Of a stretch of DNA of 64,000 bases, positions 13,095-25,228 are shown in pieces. This DNA comes from Plectosphaerella cucumerina (lineage: Eukaryota > Ascomycota > Sordariomycetes > Glomerellales > Plectosphaerellaceae), in NCBI GenBank assembly GCA_020746995.1, contig JAGPXD010000001.1:7378001-7442000 (forward strand), in the 5' to 3' direction. The position numbers and the translations under genes were made by a program. The notes under the pieces are model-generated. The model saw only the letters and a program-made list of their open reading frames with translations. It searched no databases and had not been told where the DNA came from. Each line of letters opens with the position of its first letter. Position 1 is the stretch's first letter.

Positions 13095-14324
13095 ATGTCC
13101 ACCTCCCAGGAACAGCCCTCCGTGGCCGCCGGCGCTGGTGCCGCACCGATCCCCTCCAAGGACGGCGGCGAAGCCCCTCTCGTCAGCGAACTCCCCTCGT
13201 CCGACCGAGAGAGCGAGCTTGTCCAGCAAGGCCTCGCTGACATCGAGGCTTCGCGCGGCGCTTGGTGGTCCTACCTCGCCACCCGCGACTTCTGGACTGT
13301 CCTTGTCCTCGGCCAGGTCCTCGCCCTCTGCATCACCTCGACAAACACCTTCTCCCAGCTCATCGCCGGCCGTGGCACCAGCATCCCCGCCTTCCAGAAC
13401 GTCTTCAACTACATCCTCCTCTTCCTCATCTGGTGGCCCATCACAATCTACCGCACCGGCCTGCGCCCCTGGCTTCGCATCGTTGTCCGCGACGGCTGGA
13501 AGTACTTCATCCTCTCCTTCCTCGACGTCCAGGGCAACTACTTCACCGTCCTCGCCTACTTCTACACCAACATCCTCTCCGCCCAGCTCATAAACTTCTG
13601 GGCCATCGTTGTTGTCGTCGTCCTCTCCTTCTTCTTCCTCAAGGTCCGCTACCGCCCCTTCCAGATTGTCGGCATCCTCGTCTGCTGCGGCGGCATGGGC
13701 ATCCTCATCGGCTCAGACTTTATTCGCAACTCCAACAACTATGAGCCCCTCGACAAGCTCAAGGGCGACCTCTTCGCCCTCCTCGGCGCCACCTGCTATG
13801 GCGTCACAAACACCTTTGAGGAGTTCCTCGTCTCCAAGCGCCCCGTTCACGAGGTCCTCTCCTTCATGGCCCTCTTCGGCATGTGCATCCTCGGCGTCCA
13901 GGCCGCAATCTTCGACCGCGCCGCTTTCCAGGAGGCCAACTTTGACGGTCCCGTCATCGGCTACATCATCGGCTTCACCCTCTGCCTCTCCCTCTTCTAC
14001 TCCCTCGTGCCCCTCGTCCTGCGCCTCGCCTCGGCCGCCTTCTACAACATCTCCCTCCTCACCGGAAACTTCTGGGGCGTCATCATCGGCATCCACGTCT
14101 TCAAGCTCGCCGTCCACTTCCTCTACCCCGTTGCCTTCGTGCTCATCGTCCTTGGCCTCATCATCTACTTCCTCGCCGGCAGCATGCTCGGTGACTCCAA
14201 GAAGCCCTGGCTCGGCGAAAACCAAGAGCAGGGCGTCGCCGGCTACGGCACCGCCAAGCGCAAGGCCATCGACCAGGCCCTCAAGATACGCGCCGATCCC
14301 GAGGCCGCTGGTGTCCGGGCCTAG
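13095..14324 (+). CDS. SLC35F1/F2-family solute (nucleotide-sugar-type) transporter
   Basis: Single-exon CDS of 409 residues encoding a drug/metabolite-superfamily membrane protein of the SLC35F (DUF914) family, which has ten predicted membrane spans; substrates of the fungal members are not settled. I start at ATG 13095 (MSTSQEQ), not at the upstream in-frame ATG 12957, because the intervening peptide is Leu-rich low complexity and the region reads as pyrimidine-rich leader. After a hydrophilic N-terminus of about 65 residues comes DFWTVLVLGQVLALC (span 1). Family-typical features are the FLDVQGNYFTVLAY and LINFWAIVVVVVLSFFFL stretches, GDLFALLGATCYGVTNT, and a C-terminal lysine-containing cytosolic tail. 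It converges with the nucleotidyltransferase gene at 15231. Confidence 0.92.
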   Translation: MSTSQEQPSVAAGAGAAPIPSKDGGEAPLVSELPSSDRESELVQQGLADIEASRGAWWSYLATRDFWTVLVLGQVLALCITSTNTFSQLIAGRGTSIPAFQNVFNYILLFLIWWPITIYRTGLRPWLRIVVRDGWKYFILSFLDVQGNYFTVLAYFYTNILSAQLINFWAIVVVVVLSFFFLKVRYRPFQIVGILVCCGGMGILIGSDFIRNSNNYEPLDKLKGDLFALLGATCYGVTNTFEEFLVSKRPVHEVLSFMALFGMCILGVQAAIFDRAAFQEANFDGPVIGYIIGFTLCLSLFYSLVPLVLRLASAAFYNISLLTGNFWGVIIGIHVFKLAVHFLYPVAFVLIVLGLIIYFLAGSMLGDSKKPWLGENQEQGVAGYGTAKRKAIDQALKIRADPEAAGVRA

Positions 14325-15230
14325 AGGCTGCCGTTCGTCAAAAGCTCGCGGTTCGTTTCTCCCTTGGTGCATGCCGCGTTGGTTTGCACCTCTCTGAGGA
14401 CACGCTGTGTCTGCAGCAGATAGCATCTCAACAGAGTCACCCTTTACCATGTTCTCCCACCCTTGTCCCTCCGGTGCATCACCCATAACGCTACCCGCAC
14501 GATGATTTTGAGCTTCAATGTATGCATAATCGTCTATACCATACCCGTCGGTGCTGTGCTGTGGTATCGCCCTCTATTTCCTCCCTCGGCAGAAGGGCCG
14601 GAAGCAACCCCCAAACAATACCAACAAGCCAGCTTCGCCAGACCTCGAAATGCAGCTGCGTATGCGCCTCTCGCTGCAATCTGCTGTGTCTGTCCAGCGG
14701 AGCGTTGAATCAAGAAACAACTTCTCGACAGACTGAGCCGTCCGAACCCCACACAAAATGGCACAATCATGCCCTGTCCGTCGAGATGAATTCATGCTAA
14801 ACTCCGAATTCTTTTTGCTGTTCTGCTGCCCATGTCTATAGTGTTCGCTTGGCCGGCCGCTCTCCTCTCTTCTTCCCGGGATGAGAGGAGGGGCCGGTCC
14901 GGTTCATGTCGTGGCAGGCCGCCCGTCCTTGCTGCTGGCTGCCTCTGCCCGCTTGGGATATCTCGACGCGCCTGGCTGGTGAATATGCATGCCCCCATCG
15001 CTCTACTCATTAACCATATCCCGTGTAATCCTACATCCCTCCTACCGACATCCGCCGTTCATCATTGAGCGCCATCAAAGATCCGCTCAGTTCCGTGTGC
15101 GCTTGCTGCCGCCATGTCGAGATCCTAAACAAGGTCTGTCCAAGCGTACCACGTCCCACCACTTCGTCGGGGTCCCGCTTCGAGCCCCATCGTAGCTATC
15201 CAAGCCGGACGCCCCCCGGTCAGGGTCCCT
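14325..15230. other. Convergent 3' flanks, no gene seen
   Basis: Lies between the stop codons of two convergent genes. Likely the two 3' UTRs and terminator sequences; short frames only. Confidence 0.6.
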
Positions 15231-18200
15231 TCAGCCGCCTTTGCGGTCGGCCTCATGCTGGGGAGGCTGCTCGCTGGAGCCGGTACCGGTGTTGCGGGCC
15301 TCGCTGCCCTTCTTGCGGCCCTTGGTGGCCTTTTGCCAACCTCCATCGCTGCTGTGGCTCTCGCTCTTGGCACCTCGCACGTGTCCGTTCTCGCGAGCAC
15401 CGTTCAGCTTGAGTGCCTGGGTCAGTTGAGACGCCGTGGCCCGCGCCGGGGGTTGTACCGGCTGCACCGGCTGCGGCTGCTTGGCCTCCGGCGCTGGGAC
15501 CGCCTTGGCCTCCTCAGCCAGGTTGGACGGACGCTTGACCTTGTTCGGCAGCTGGTGATCCCCCTTTCGAATGGTCGTCGGAGACGGAGACCGCGTCTCG
15601 TTGATCGGTGACAGGTGCTGCGCGTCAACGGACTGGCCATGTCCATTGATACGTGAGCTACCGGTGGCAAGATCGAGGGGTGCTATGCCCCCGTTCTGTC
15701 CAGGGCGGCTCGTGCCCTTGGGGCGGTTGCCTGCCGGGGGAAACCTATAATCCTGTTGGGAAAGCACCTGAGATGTCAGGTGTTGACTCATCAGGATGCG
15801 TTCGCGAAAGGATGCCTCCTCGCTGTGGTATGCCAAAGGCGCCTGCCCCTGCAGAGGGCCGGATGATGACGACGGGATTGATGGCACATTCGAGCTGCCG
15901 TTGACGATGACCGGCCCCGTTCGTTGTTCGGGAACGGGGGGCTGAGGCGTGATCTCGCTTGTCGCCGATGACTGTGAATCGACGGAGCCGACATGATGGG
16001 AGCTAAACCCGTACCCTTGAATTTGCAGAGGGTTGTCCTGAGATGTTCTTGAGGCGTCGTCCGTGGCGACGGGCATAGTGGGCTGAGAGTGCGTGGAGCT
16101 TGTCCTCAGAGATGAGCCAGTACCGTTGACGACAAGAGGCCTGGCGGCCGACCTGGCGCCGTTTGCGCTGCCGGGTAAGGATGATGAAGACAGCGTGTTC
16201 GTCGAGGTGCCCACGGAGAACGCGCGACCGTGGCCCAGGGGAGAGGGCGACCTAGAAGCCCTCCTCATGCGGCGGTCTAGCAGCGTCTGCGGCAGCTGCT
16301 CCGTCGAGAGCCTCCGTCGGCCCTGCACGGCATCCTGCGCAATGTCTCCAAATGCAATGCCATTAGGAAGGGCCTGGGGAGCCCTGCGGTTGGGACTCGC
16401 GGCCTCGGTGACATAGTAGCCGATGTAAGGGCCGGTCCCTTCATCGGATGCTGGTGGCGAATCGCTCATAGGGCGCGAGGCGTCGACATTTCTCTCGTCG
16501 GCAATGAAGTTGGGGACAGGGCCACCGTTGACCTGGTGGCTTGCAGGGGCGATGCCCGTTGCCTGAGGCGCGGAGCCCGAGTACTGCTGCCCCTGGGCGT
16601 TGGACACGGAGCGCGAAGCGGGTTGAGACTGCGATCTAAGCGAGCTCCCTGCGGCCGATGCGCCGGCTTCGGTCGATAATGGCGACCTTTGCATACTCCT
16701 GCGGTACTCTGACTGCGAGTTGCCGTTTGGTGCTGCAGTCGCCGGCGACGAGGGGTAGGCGTAACCGTTGGGGGCGTAGAACGCCTGGTAGGGAAAGCCG
16801 TACATCGCATACCACTCGTGGCCCACCAGGGGTGCGCTGAGCGGCGGTGCGAGATCGATCGAGTTTGTCCTAGAGCGCTCGGTCGAACTGCCTTGCTGCT
16901 GCTGCTGCTGTTGCTGTTGTGACGACTGTGCCTGCGCAGTCTGCGTAGATACTTGCGCTCGTTGCTGCTGGGCGTACTGAGCCGCCATGTGGGCTTGCAT
17001 CTGCTGATAGACCTGGGCTTGAGTGTAGAGCTGGGAGAAGTCAGCAGGGACGATCCTTGAACGGTTAGTAAGAGGACGACTCTGATCTTACCATGGTTGG
17101 GTACTGCTGCTGCTGCTGTTGCTGCTGCTGTTGTTGCTGCTGCTGCTGTTGCGCCGCGTACCATGCCAGCTCATGCGGCGTCATCGTGACGGCAGGCATG
17201 TACATCGTGTTGGTATCATATGCGACACTGGATGACGCACGCCTGCTGGAATTGCCGTTGCGGTGGTTGTTGGTGTTGCGACCACCGCGGTAGTTGTTAC
17301 GTCCGCCGCGTCCCGTGTTTGCGCCGGACGAGCTCCTGATCATGACCGGGCGAGGGGCGTTCACCGGCCGGATGAATGTAGGCGTCTCCTCCTTGGGGAA
17401 CACAAACTGCTCGCAGCATTCTTCCAGGTTCGCCTCGGCGATGGCGTCAAATGCTCTCCGAAGCTCCATGTGAAGTCCGCGGAACGAGTACTCGTCGGCC
17501 GTGTTGCCCAAATTCCTGCCGGTGTTGAAGGGCTCTTCCACGCACAAGTTATGCGCCCACTTCTTCTCAATCTTGCTCAACTTTCTGCCCTGGCGGACGG
17601 AGAGGACATGCTTCTCGTAGTCGAACTCGTGTGCGAAGTAGCGAAAGAACTGGAACAAAAGCTCGCCGAGAGTCGACTTGTTCTTGTCACCAAATCCCCG
17701 CAGCTTGTCGAGGTCGTCGGCAAAGGCGCTGTCAGGTTGGCCTGCCCGTTTTGGCAGCCGTTGATGCAGGGCGGGGACGATGGGCGTGTCGCGAAGCTGA
17801 AGGAAGGCAATGATCATGCAAATCCAGGTGTAGGAGCTGAGGGTACTTCCGAAAGCTGGGAGCGACAGTGTCAGCTAGGTGCGGATGACGGAAAGGGTTG
17901 CGGGAAGGAGTTACCAGCATCGTTCAGCACCCGCCTTCTCGTCCAGTACTTGATGATCATGGCGAGCGGCCTGACACGGGGGTCGATCTCGATGTACGTC
18001 CGAACCATTCTGGTGTTTTCGAGGGCCTGCGTGTTGTTGACGTTCATGTCGCATGCCAAGCCCAGCTCAGGATCCCAGATCTTGACGATAGGCACCTTGG
18101 CGGCAGATATGCAGACGACCTTCTTCATGCCCTCTGTGGTTGGCGGGTCAGCGGGTGCCTGAGCAGTCGGCAGGACTAGCAACTTACTCTTGTGCAACAG

Positions 18201-19489
18201 GTCGGCAATGACACAGACTCCCTCAAGCTCCTTCCACGGGGTCGTGATGCAAATGTCCACTGCGAGTCATGTCAGCTTGTGGAACTCGTGGCAAAGTATT
18301 GGTGTGCGGTCAGCACTGGGAATCACCCACCATCAGAGTCGTCGGAGCACAAGAGATTTCCTGACGAGCCGAACAGGTGCACGCGGATATCGTGACCGGG
18401 CCACTCGTCGTTGAAGATCTTCTCGAGCTTGGCGCACAGCTTCTTGCGGTTCTCCTCGACCCTCTCCGTCGGTAGCAATCTGGCGTACAGCTCTTGCATG
18501 TCGGCAGTCAACTTATTCTCGTGCTCCTCGGACAGCTTGGCCTTTACACTGGAGGGATCGACCTTTTCCAGGCCTCCGCTGCCGATATTGTATGGCATCC
18601 GTCTTCTAAACCGATTCTGGGCTGTCTCGAAGGGGCATCCCTGCAGTGGCCGCAGCGAGGGCAGTGCGCTGTTGGTCTCGGAGTAGGCAGATCGCGGGGA
18701 GTGGTTGGCGTTATGCGTCGGAGAGGGCTCCCTCGACTCGTACGAGAAGTTCCTAGCATGTTGTTGCGGCGTCGAGGGAACGGAGCTCGAGTGTGGTTGA
18801 GGTGAATGTTTGGGACCTACCCGCGGTCGCGGCGGCAGAGTGGTTGTGGTTGTGGTTGTCGTCGTGCTTGATGACGAGGCGGCAGTCGACGTTGATGCTG
18901 CTGCTGGCTCCGACTGCTGAGTCTGCCGTTGGGATTTTTGATGAGGCATGGTGTGCGGTTGGCTCTCTTTGGCGGGTGCTATGACCGCTCTGTCGCACTT
19001 CTCCTTGTTGTGAGCACCTTTATTCCCATGGCCCTTCTCTGCACCTTTGGACTGAGGCTGGTTCTCCTTGTTGGACACCTTGGAGGAGGCTCTGGAGCGG
19101 GAGGGCGTGGGGTGGTTGGCGGAGGGGGTCGCCACGGTGCCGACGGAGGAGGGAGACTGGTGTGCCTGTTGTAGGCCGCCTCCCCTGCCTGGCGAGACCA
19201 GGTTGGTGTAGTGGAGGAGCTGGGCCTGGTAGAGCGAGGCCTGGTGGGGGAGGAAGAGCGGCCAGATGTCGAGCTGATGCGGAGCGGCGTGGGAGGTCTG
19301 GCCGTTGGAGTAGTCGGAAGCCGAGTGCGGCGTGGCGCTGCTCTGGGCTGCCCAAGGCGAAGCCTGGTGTGCGGAGGACGCGGCAGGCGTCGTGGTGCCA
19401 GACACGGGCGGGGTGTCTACAGACTGTGCCCAGGGGCTCGTCGGGTAGTAACTATGTGAATCTTCCGTGGCGGTCGCCTGGCTTGCCAT
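15231..19489 (-). CDS. Cid1-like terminal nucleotidyltransferase (PAP/25A-associated) with polyQ
   Basis: A non-canonical poly(A)/poly(U)-polymerase-family protein expected to add nucleotides to RNA 3' ends. Five exons on the minus strand: 19489-18331, 18259-18188, 18133-17915, 17855-17092 and 17030-15231, giving 1337 residues; introns 54-71 nt, phases 1,1,1,0. Residues 1-300 are disordered (Ser/Gln/Pro/Thr). The catalytic signature FGSSGNLLCSDDSDVD has G374-S375 and Asp386/Asp388, the latter completed across intron 1. A third acidic position is offered by IWDPELGLACDMNVNN. Next come IIKYWTRRRVLN and SSYTWICMIIAFLQ (nucleotide recognition), then a PAP-associated domain with ELLFQFFRYFAHEFDYE and CVEEPFNTGRNLG. 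Gln719-734 is a 16-residue polyQ run ending just before intron 4. The last 600 residues are disordered. Candidate relatives are S. pombe Cid1/Cid13 and Aspergillus CutA/CutB; which one is unclear. The length is unusual because of the long disordered arms. Confidence 0.88.
17104..17151 (-). repeat. CAG/CAA repeat encoding polyQ(16)
   Basis: Sixteen consecutive CAG/CAA codons read on the minus strand within exon 4 of the nucleotidyltransferase. The mix of CAG and CAA argues for selection on the peptide more than simple slippage. Confidence 0.9.
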
Positions 19490-22400
19490 GTAGCGATCCT
19501 GGCTCAGGGGCCGGGATCCACGCCAAAGGCTGGATAGTGGTCGGACAAGGAGATACGCGACGAGGCAGACAGCGAGTTGTGTATGTCGGTGTCGATCGGG
19601 CGACTTTTGGAAAGGCCTCTAGACGTCAGGGGGGGAGGACGGCAATAGTCGTGGCGGCTGTTGAGCCTCCGTTATGCAGGAAGAGGCGCGATGGTCCAAG
19701 AGCCAAAGCGAGCGAGAAAGAGACGAAGAGAGGGGGGTGGCGGAGAGAGAAGCCGGGTGAAGACGAGACAAACGGGGGTATCGCTTAGAAGAAATGTCGA
19801 AAAGACTGCGCAGAGGCGGCAGGAAGTAAAGCCGTCTTTGTGTGTGTGTGTGTGTGTGTACAGGCAAGAACGATCGTGTATGTGTGTGTGCAGTCGAGAG
19901 AGGTGTATGGATATGTTTGATCGGTCGTTCGAGTCCAGCAGCGTCAGGGACCAGGCGTCCTGTGGCGACGTCGAGACGAGACGAGGGGAGGAAAGGCGAG
20001 GCGAGACGAGATGTGTAGAATGGAAGTCGGAAAGATGCAGAAAGAAAGAGGGGCGGCGCTGGTACCGTCGGGTGCCCTTTGGTCGTGCTGTGCTGCGCTA
20101 TGCTGGGCGCTGGATCTCTGTCTGTCCGTCTGCCTCCTCTTGGGGGGTGATTGAATTTGGGGCGGGCAAGTCTCGGTTCTGGTGGCGGCTCGCTCGCGGG
20201 CGGATGCTTGCTCTGCCGGCAGTTCGACGCAATGGAAGCGATAGATCGCTTGCCGAGTTGGACTGGCACACACAAGCAAGCAAATGCCGGTTCTGTTCAG
20301 TCGGTGGTCGGGGAGGCGAGCGAGGGTGTCGGGGGAAGGGTGAGGGTGGTTGCTCGTTGCTGGGAGCGAGCGCTGTGGTGACGGAAGAGAGATGGAAGCA
20401 AGGTGAATCGAGTGTGTGGTCAAGTCCCGTCAGGCGTTGGCCAGCACAGTGCAGCCAGTAGGGGTTCAGACGGGTGGTAGGCAGTGTCAGGCAGGCGGGC
20501 GGGCACTCTAGGTCTGCAGGCAGAAGGAGGTTGGACCGTGCTTGCACTCTGTCTGGTCTGTGGTTGGAAATGCCGCTGCTGTGCTTCCCAGGCTTGCAAA
20601 ATGGCTAAGGAGAAACGAGGCAGGCCACGGGACTAGGCAGGGCAAGGCGCGCCACGCTCGGGAACAACAGCACGGCGGGACCGTGGAGGTGCACTTTGGG
20701 TGTGTGAGGTGAGGGTGTGTGTGTGTGTTGTGCGTGTCTGGTGCGGTTGGGTGGGTGTGGTGGGCTGGCCCGGAGGAGATCACGCTGAATGACAAGGCAT
20801 TGCCATTCACAGGCGGGGCTGTAATAGGGGACGACACTGGACGTTTGGCCGTGAGGGAGACAGGTGGGGAACGGAATCGTTAGATCGGGGGAGGCCAGAT
20901 CCAATTTGGCCCCAGAAAGGGCAGTCGGCAGCATCGGTGATTGGACGCGGGGGGCACAGAGGGGGGTTTCTGCCAGGGGCTCCGTCACGGTGTTTGGCTG
21001 GCCGGGGTCGCGGTACCTTGGGTTCCATGGCCCATGACTGACAGACGGTATTGCCCTGGGAGCCTGGGTCCGGGGCCCTGGCTTAAGGGGTCTCGTACCT
21101 GAGGGAATGTGGGAAATGGGAACATGGGCGATCAGGGACTTGATCCATTTCCTGGTTCATTTGCTTCTGTTTGGTGGTCGCGGCATATCAGAAAATCCAT
21201 GGGCATTATGGGCGCAAAAGACCGCAAAGGCAGTGGGCATGTTCCGAGTACAAGAACAAAAAGACCGGCCGACGAGCCAAAGTAGGCAAGTGGATGGGAA
21301 CATTTTTGGCAAGCACTCTCCCGATCTTTGCTCTGAGGGGGCCTTGAGAGGGACAGCCCTCAATTCGATTCGATGGAAAACCAATAACCCGAGGGGTCAG
21401 GTCAGGATGGTTTAATGAGGAAACACGGGGCGCGCGACAGCACAGCGACGTGGCCAATCTATCTGTACCCCATCACACGCTGCACTGCACCATACTTTTA
21501 ATTAGCAGACTACTTGAATACGCGTCGGTCACGGAGAAGACTCCTGGCTGTCGAGACTGAGCGTGTCCGTTCAACCTGGATATTGAGCAAACTCAGCGAC
21601 ACGCGAAATGGCAACATCAAGAGTGAGGACTGTGACAGCAAGTATCTGCTGACTTGTTTCTGACGCGTGATTTTGCCCGCGGCTTTCGTAGCTAGACATC
21701 GTACCAGCAGCCCCCGACACGACACGTCGGACATTAAAGGTTCGGCTCCCGGCGTTTTCATGATATGACCCCCGAGCAGGGGCGGCCAGCGGCAGCACTC
21801 CGTCCGACCACGGGGGGCTTTCAGAAGCAACGGCCTTCCCAAAGCCGAGTGACATGTCATGGATGTTCAGGACGGTGGGAGGGACTGGAGATGGGCCCAA
21901 CTGAATACATGTACCGGTTTGCCCGTCCCTGAGCTGAAACTGACAGGGCCATACTGGTTGCACCTACAGTAGAGCAGGAGCAGGAGCATTGGCAGGAGCA
22001 TTGGCAGTGGCGATGGGCAATTGCCTCCTCTTGCGAGGCTGACATGTCCGTCTAGGTGCTTGCCTGCCTGTCTGCCTTCTCTAGGTCTTTCCCTCATCTT
22101 GCGCTGTGTCAAGTGTTCCTTCCTCCACCAGTTCTACGAATGAGGGAGGCACGGCAACAGCCATTGCCCCAGGCAAGAGCTACTCCTACCTGCCCAATCA
22201 ATATTTGACCCTCCAATCTCTTTTCATTTTTCTGCGCGGCGACTCGACTTCCATGACTCGACGACAAGACAAGTCGCCCACTGGCACTGACCCGACTTTT
22301 CCAATTCCCATCACCAAGACCCTACAGTAATTACTGCCTGTACAGCTCGCTTGCTTCAAGGCCTCGGTCGGGTGTCCCCGGTCGGCCCCTTCCATCGCCT

Positions 22401-24606
22401 CATCCTCCGTTCCGGGGCCACGTTGGCACCTACCCTCTTGGACACGCCCGTGCCCTCCAGCTCCAGCCTATCTCTGATGCTCACATCTCCATCGTTGTCC
22501 CGAGCGGCCTCGCCTCCATCACTTCCATTCATCGAGTCCAGCCTCGTTCGACCGGGCTAGCTGCTCCTGCACAACGTCGACCCGGCGGCGCCCTCCTCCG
22601 CTCGACCCTGGCCGCTCTGCTCGGCGCCCCATCCGTTCCGCGACCTACGTCAGTGACCTCCCTCGATCGGAGGGGCGAATCGGGCGCCGGCGTCGAGTCA
22701 CGATCAGATGGCATGCTGCCCCGGCTCCGTGCGTCTGTTTGGGGCCCTCGGGAGCTCTGGAACTCCTGCGCTTGTCTCTCCGGGGGTCCAGACGCCGCCA
22801 ACGCTCCAATCACCGTGCGAACCACTCATCATTGGCTTCCCCCTTGCTTCCTGGACCGCTTCACTGCCCTTTGAGACTCGTGTCTGGTACCGTGACCTTT
22901 GCCAGGCCGGGGGGCCGATGCACTCAGCGGAGAAGCACCACAGTTCGCAGCCGGCATCGACATCCCAACCGCGGGTTGGGCCTCCCCCGGGGAGCCCGTG
23001 ACATTGGCACCGGAGCGTGGGAACCCCCTCCCTCCCTTGACGTCCAGGAACTGGTTCCATGATGCCACAAAGGGTCGCACAGCGTCGACAAGAGGGGCAC
23101 AATGTCCGCCGAGGATCGTCCCTCCGCCTCGGTATGGCAGACTCCTCGTAGCTTCATCTCACCGGCCAGGTCGAGGCCGTTCTTGGGACCCACCGAACAA
23201 GTGCCATGGAGTACACACAGCCTTGGCAGAAGCTAATCTTTGCCTGCGGTCATTGGTTCGGACAGGATGCGGTGATGCCAGGCGGATCGGTGTCGGTCGA
23301 CGGGCTGACCTCGAGACGGTGCTGCCCAGCCTATTGCTGTAACACAAACTCCCCGAGGACGCCGTTGTCAGACTCGCTCGGCACGTTGCGACGCTGGGCT
23401 GACCCCGAGCAACACGAAGTCATCCTTTGCTGGACTCGGGAACACAGGCAGTGACCTATCAGGGCGCTGTCAGTGGCCGCTTTGGTATACGAGCAGAACA
23501 CTTCGGGCACTACAGTCTGAGGCTGTCGTTCGGACCACCGTATATTTCTGGCAGCGGACATGCACGGACGCCGGTCGCCGAAATGACGTATACTTTCGGC
23601 AAGATCAAGACCAGCTTTTCAGAGACAAGTGGACAACCTTGTGAGATGCACTGCGGATGTTCAGGATACCGCCAGCTGGCGAGCCAAGCGTCTTCCCGCT
23701 CTCCCGCAGTCAGGACTGGATTCGTCTGCTGTGCCCCTGCTCCAGGTTTCCTTTTCCGTCGTTCGGCGTCATCGGAGAATATTCGCAGCTGACGGCTAAT
23801 CAATGCCAGGCTACGACGGAGCAGCTGAACCTTTTCCCCGGGCGCCCATCGCTCACCCGATTCTTCCTTCCCCAGAGACAGGCATCTATTTTGGGACGAG
23901 GCGCGTTATCCCCCGTCGTACAGGTCGTTCGGGGCTCGATGAGGATGCGGAGCAACAGTCCAAGTATAATCTGCGCCGCTCTTTTCGGCATGGTGTCTGG
24001 AGCTGAGTGAGCGGGCGTGGCCGGTCCTGTTCTTGTCGACGACTTGGTCCCCCGTTGTGCCCACGAGGCCTAGGTGCCACGGAGCCGTTTCGTCCGAGGA
24101 GCCGCCCCCGTCTGGCCTACCGGAGCCGGGAGACAGGCAGTCCAATCCAACTGAAATCGGCGCACGGCACGGATCGCGCCTCTGGGTGAGTGCTCGCGTG
24201 GCTCCTGGCCCTGAGCGCCGGTTGAGCCGTTGCGCCTGCGCGGCCCGAATCGCCGCACGGCGCGCGGGGTCATGGCCGGCAGCAGAGAGAGAGACGCAGG
24301 GAACCGCAGTTGTCCAGGTCTGGACGTCGCTGTTGGAAGTGTCTCGGTCTACACCGTTGGTGCCAACAAGCGACAGGTAACCGTTTCTGGCGTTGGTGGT
24401 AGAGCTGCGCTGCTCATAGCCACAATGCCGCCACCGTTGGGCCCTGTCCGTCCCTGGAGATGTTTCCGATTTGTGTCTACCCGCCAGTCAGACAAAGGAA
24501 ATAAAGTCATGCGACGCCCGAGCAACGGCAACACCAAAAACAAAACAAAAGTTGACCGGTCCAACTGTATGTACAACAATAAGTCAGTCGGCAAAAGATG
24601 AAATCC
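19490..24606. other. Long intergenic region with 5' leader of the nucleotidyltransferase gene
   Basis: From 19490 to about 20500 the minus strand is pyrimidine-rich with CA/GT microsatellites, consistent with a long promoter and 5' UTR. From 20500 to 24600 I see no frame with coding composition, no splice-connected exons and no RNA gene that I recognise. Short frames up to about 150 codons are Arg/Pro/Ser-rich. Confidence 0.5.
19839..19859. repeat. (TG)n dinucleotide microsatellite
   Basis: Ten TG units read directly in the leader upstream of the nucleotidyltransferase gene; related TG-rich tracts follow at about 19876-19890 and 20700-20760. Confidence 0.9.
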
Positions 24607-24677
24607 TGCGTGAACAGGGAATCGAACCCTGGGCTCCCCGATGGCAACGGAGAATTTTACCACTAAACCATTCACGC
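24607..24677 (-). tRNA. tRNA-Gly (anticodon GCC)
   Basis: The minus strand folds into a 71-nt cloverleaf: acceptor stem GCGTGAA/TTCACGC with discriminator A, a D-arm with GTTTAGTGGTAAAAT, anticodon stem CTCCG/CGGGG with the seven-base loop TTGCCAT (anticodon GCC), and a T-arm with GGTTCGATTCC. No intron. The arms match eukaryotic tRNA-Gly(GCC), which is usually short like this. It stands alone about 550 bp upstream of the next protein gene on the other strand. Confidence 0.97.
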
Positions 24678-25228
24678 TTGTTGGATGCTGAAAGTGGAGA
24701 AGTTTTGATTCATGACTCTCCAAAATCAAGGGACGGAGTTCAGAGCTAGCCAGGGCCAAGCAACTCGACACCCCCACGAGACTCTGGCCAATCGGGACCA
24801 GACCAGACGTCCAGGGGCAACGACGCAGAGATCTCAGGGCTGCCATAGCTCCTTCCTCGTGCACAGGGGTGACAGTGGCCGGTGGTTTAGGACTCGACAA
24901 ACGTGCGACGGCCCCTGTGTCAAGCCCCGGGACGTTTCAGGGGGGGCCGAGCCCCTCGACCGGGCTTCCTTCGACCCTTCGCTTCAAGTTCTACCTGGGG
25001 CAGGCCCCCAAGGCTTCCAGGGTCTTCCAGACGCCAAGTGGCAGCAGTCAGTGGCTCGCTTGATCTCCCTCTGTTTCCGCGTGTCTCGTCCTGGCGGCGA
25101 TCCTGAGCGAACAAACCCGTCTTGACATTGCCACCCAGCAAGGCGATCCTGGTCACCGCAGGACAGCCGTCTGTGCCGTTGAGATCCCCTCGCACCACCA
25201 CCGCACGCAGAGCACACCCACGACGACC
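24678..25228. other. Intergenic promoter region
   Basis: Between the tRNA-Gly and the AhpC/TSA-like gene; presumably the promoter of the latter. No gene seen. Confidence 0.6.

Noticed and set aside
13713..14486. 257-codon antisense frame over the SLC35F-type gene
   Set aside because: Same codon-bias effect; Glu/Gly/Asp-rich shadow.
17031..17091. Alternative acceptor TTCAAG after TACTAAC in the last intron of the nucleotidyltransferase
   Set aside because: It would give an immediate stop (GAT CGT CCC TGC TGA); the CCCAG further on keeps phase 0.
19661..20461. 266-codon plus frame opposite the nucleotidyltransferase leader
   Set aside because: Reads purine-rich complement of a pyrimidine-rich leader with TG repeats.
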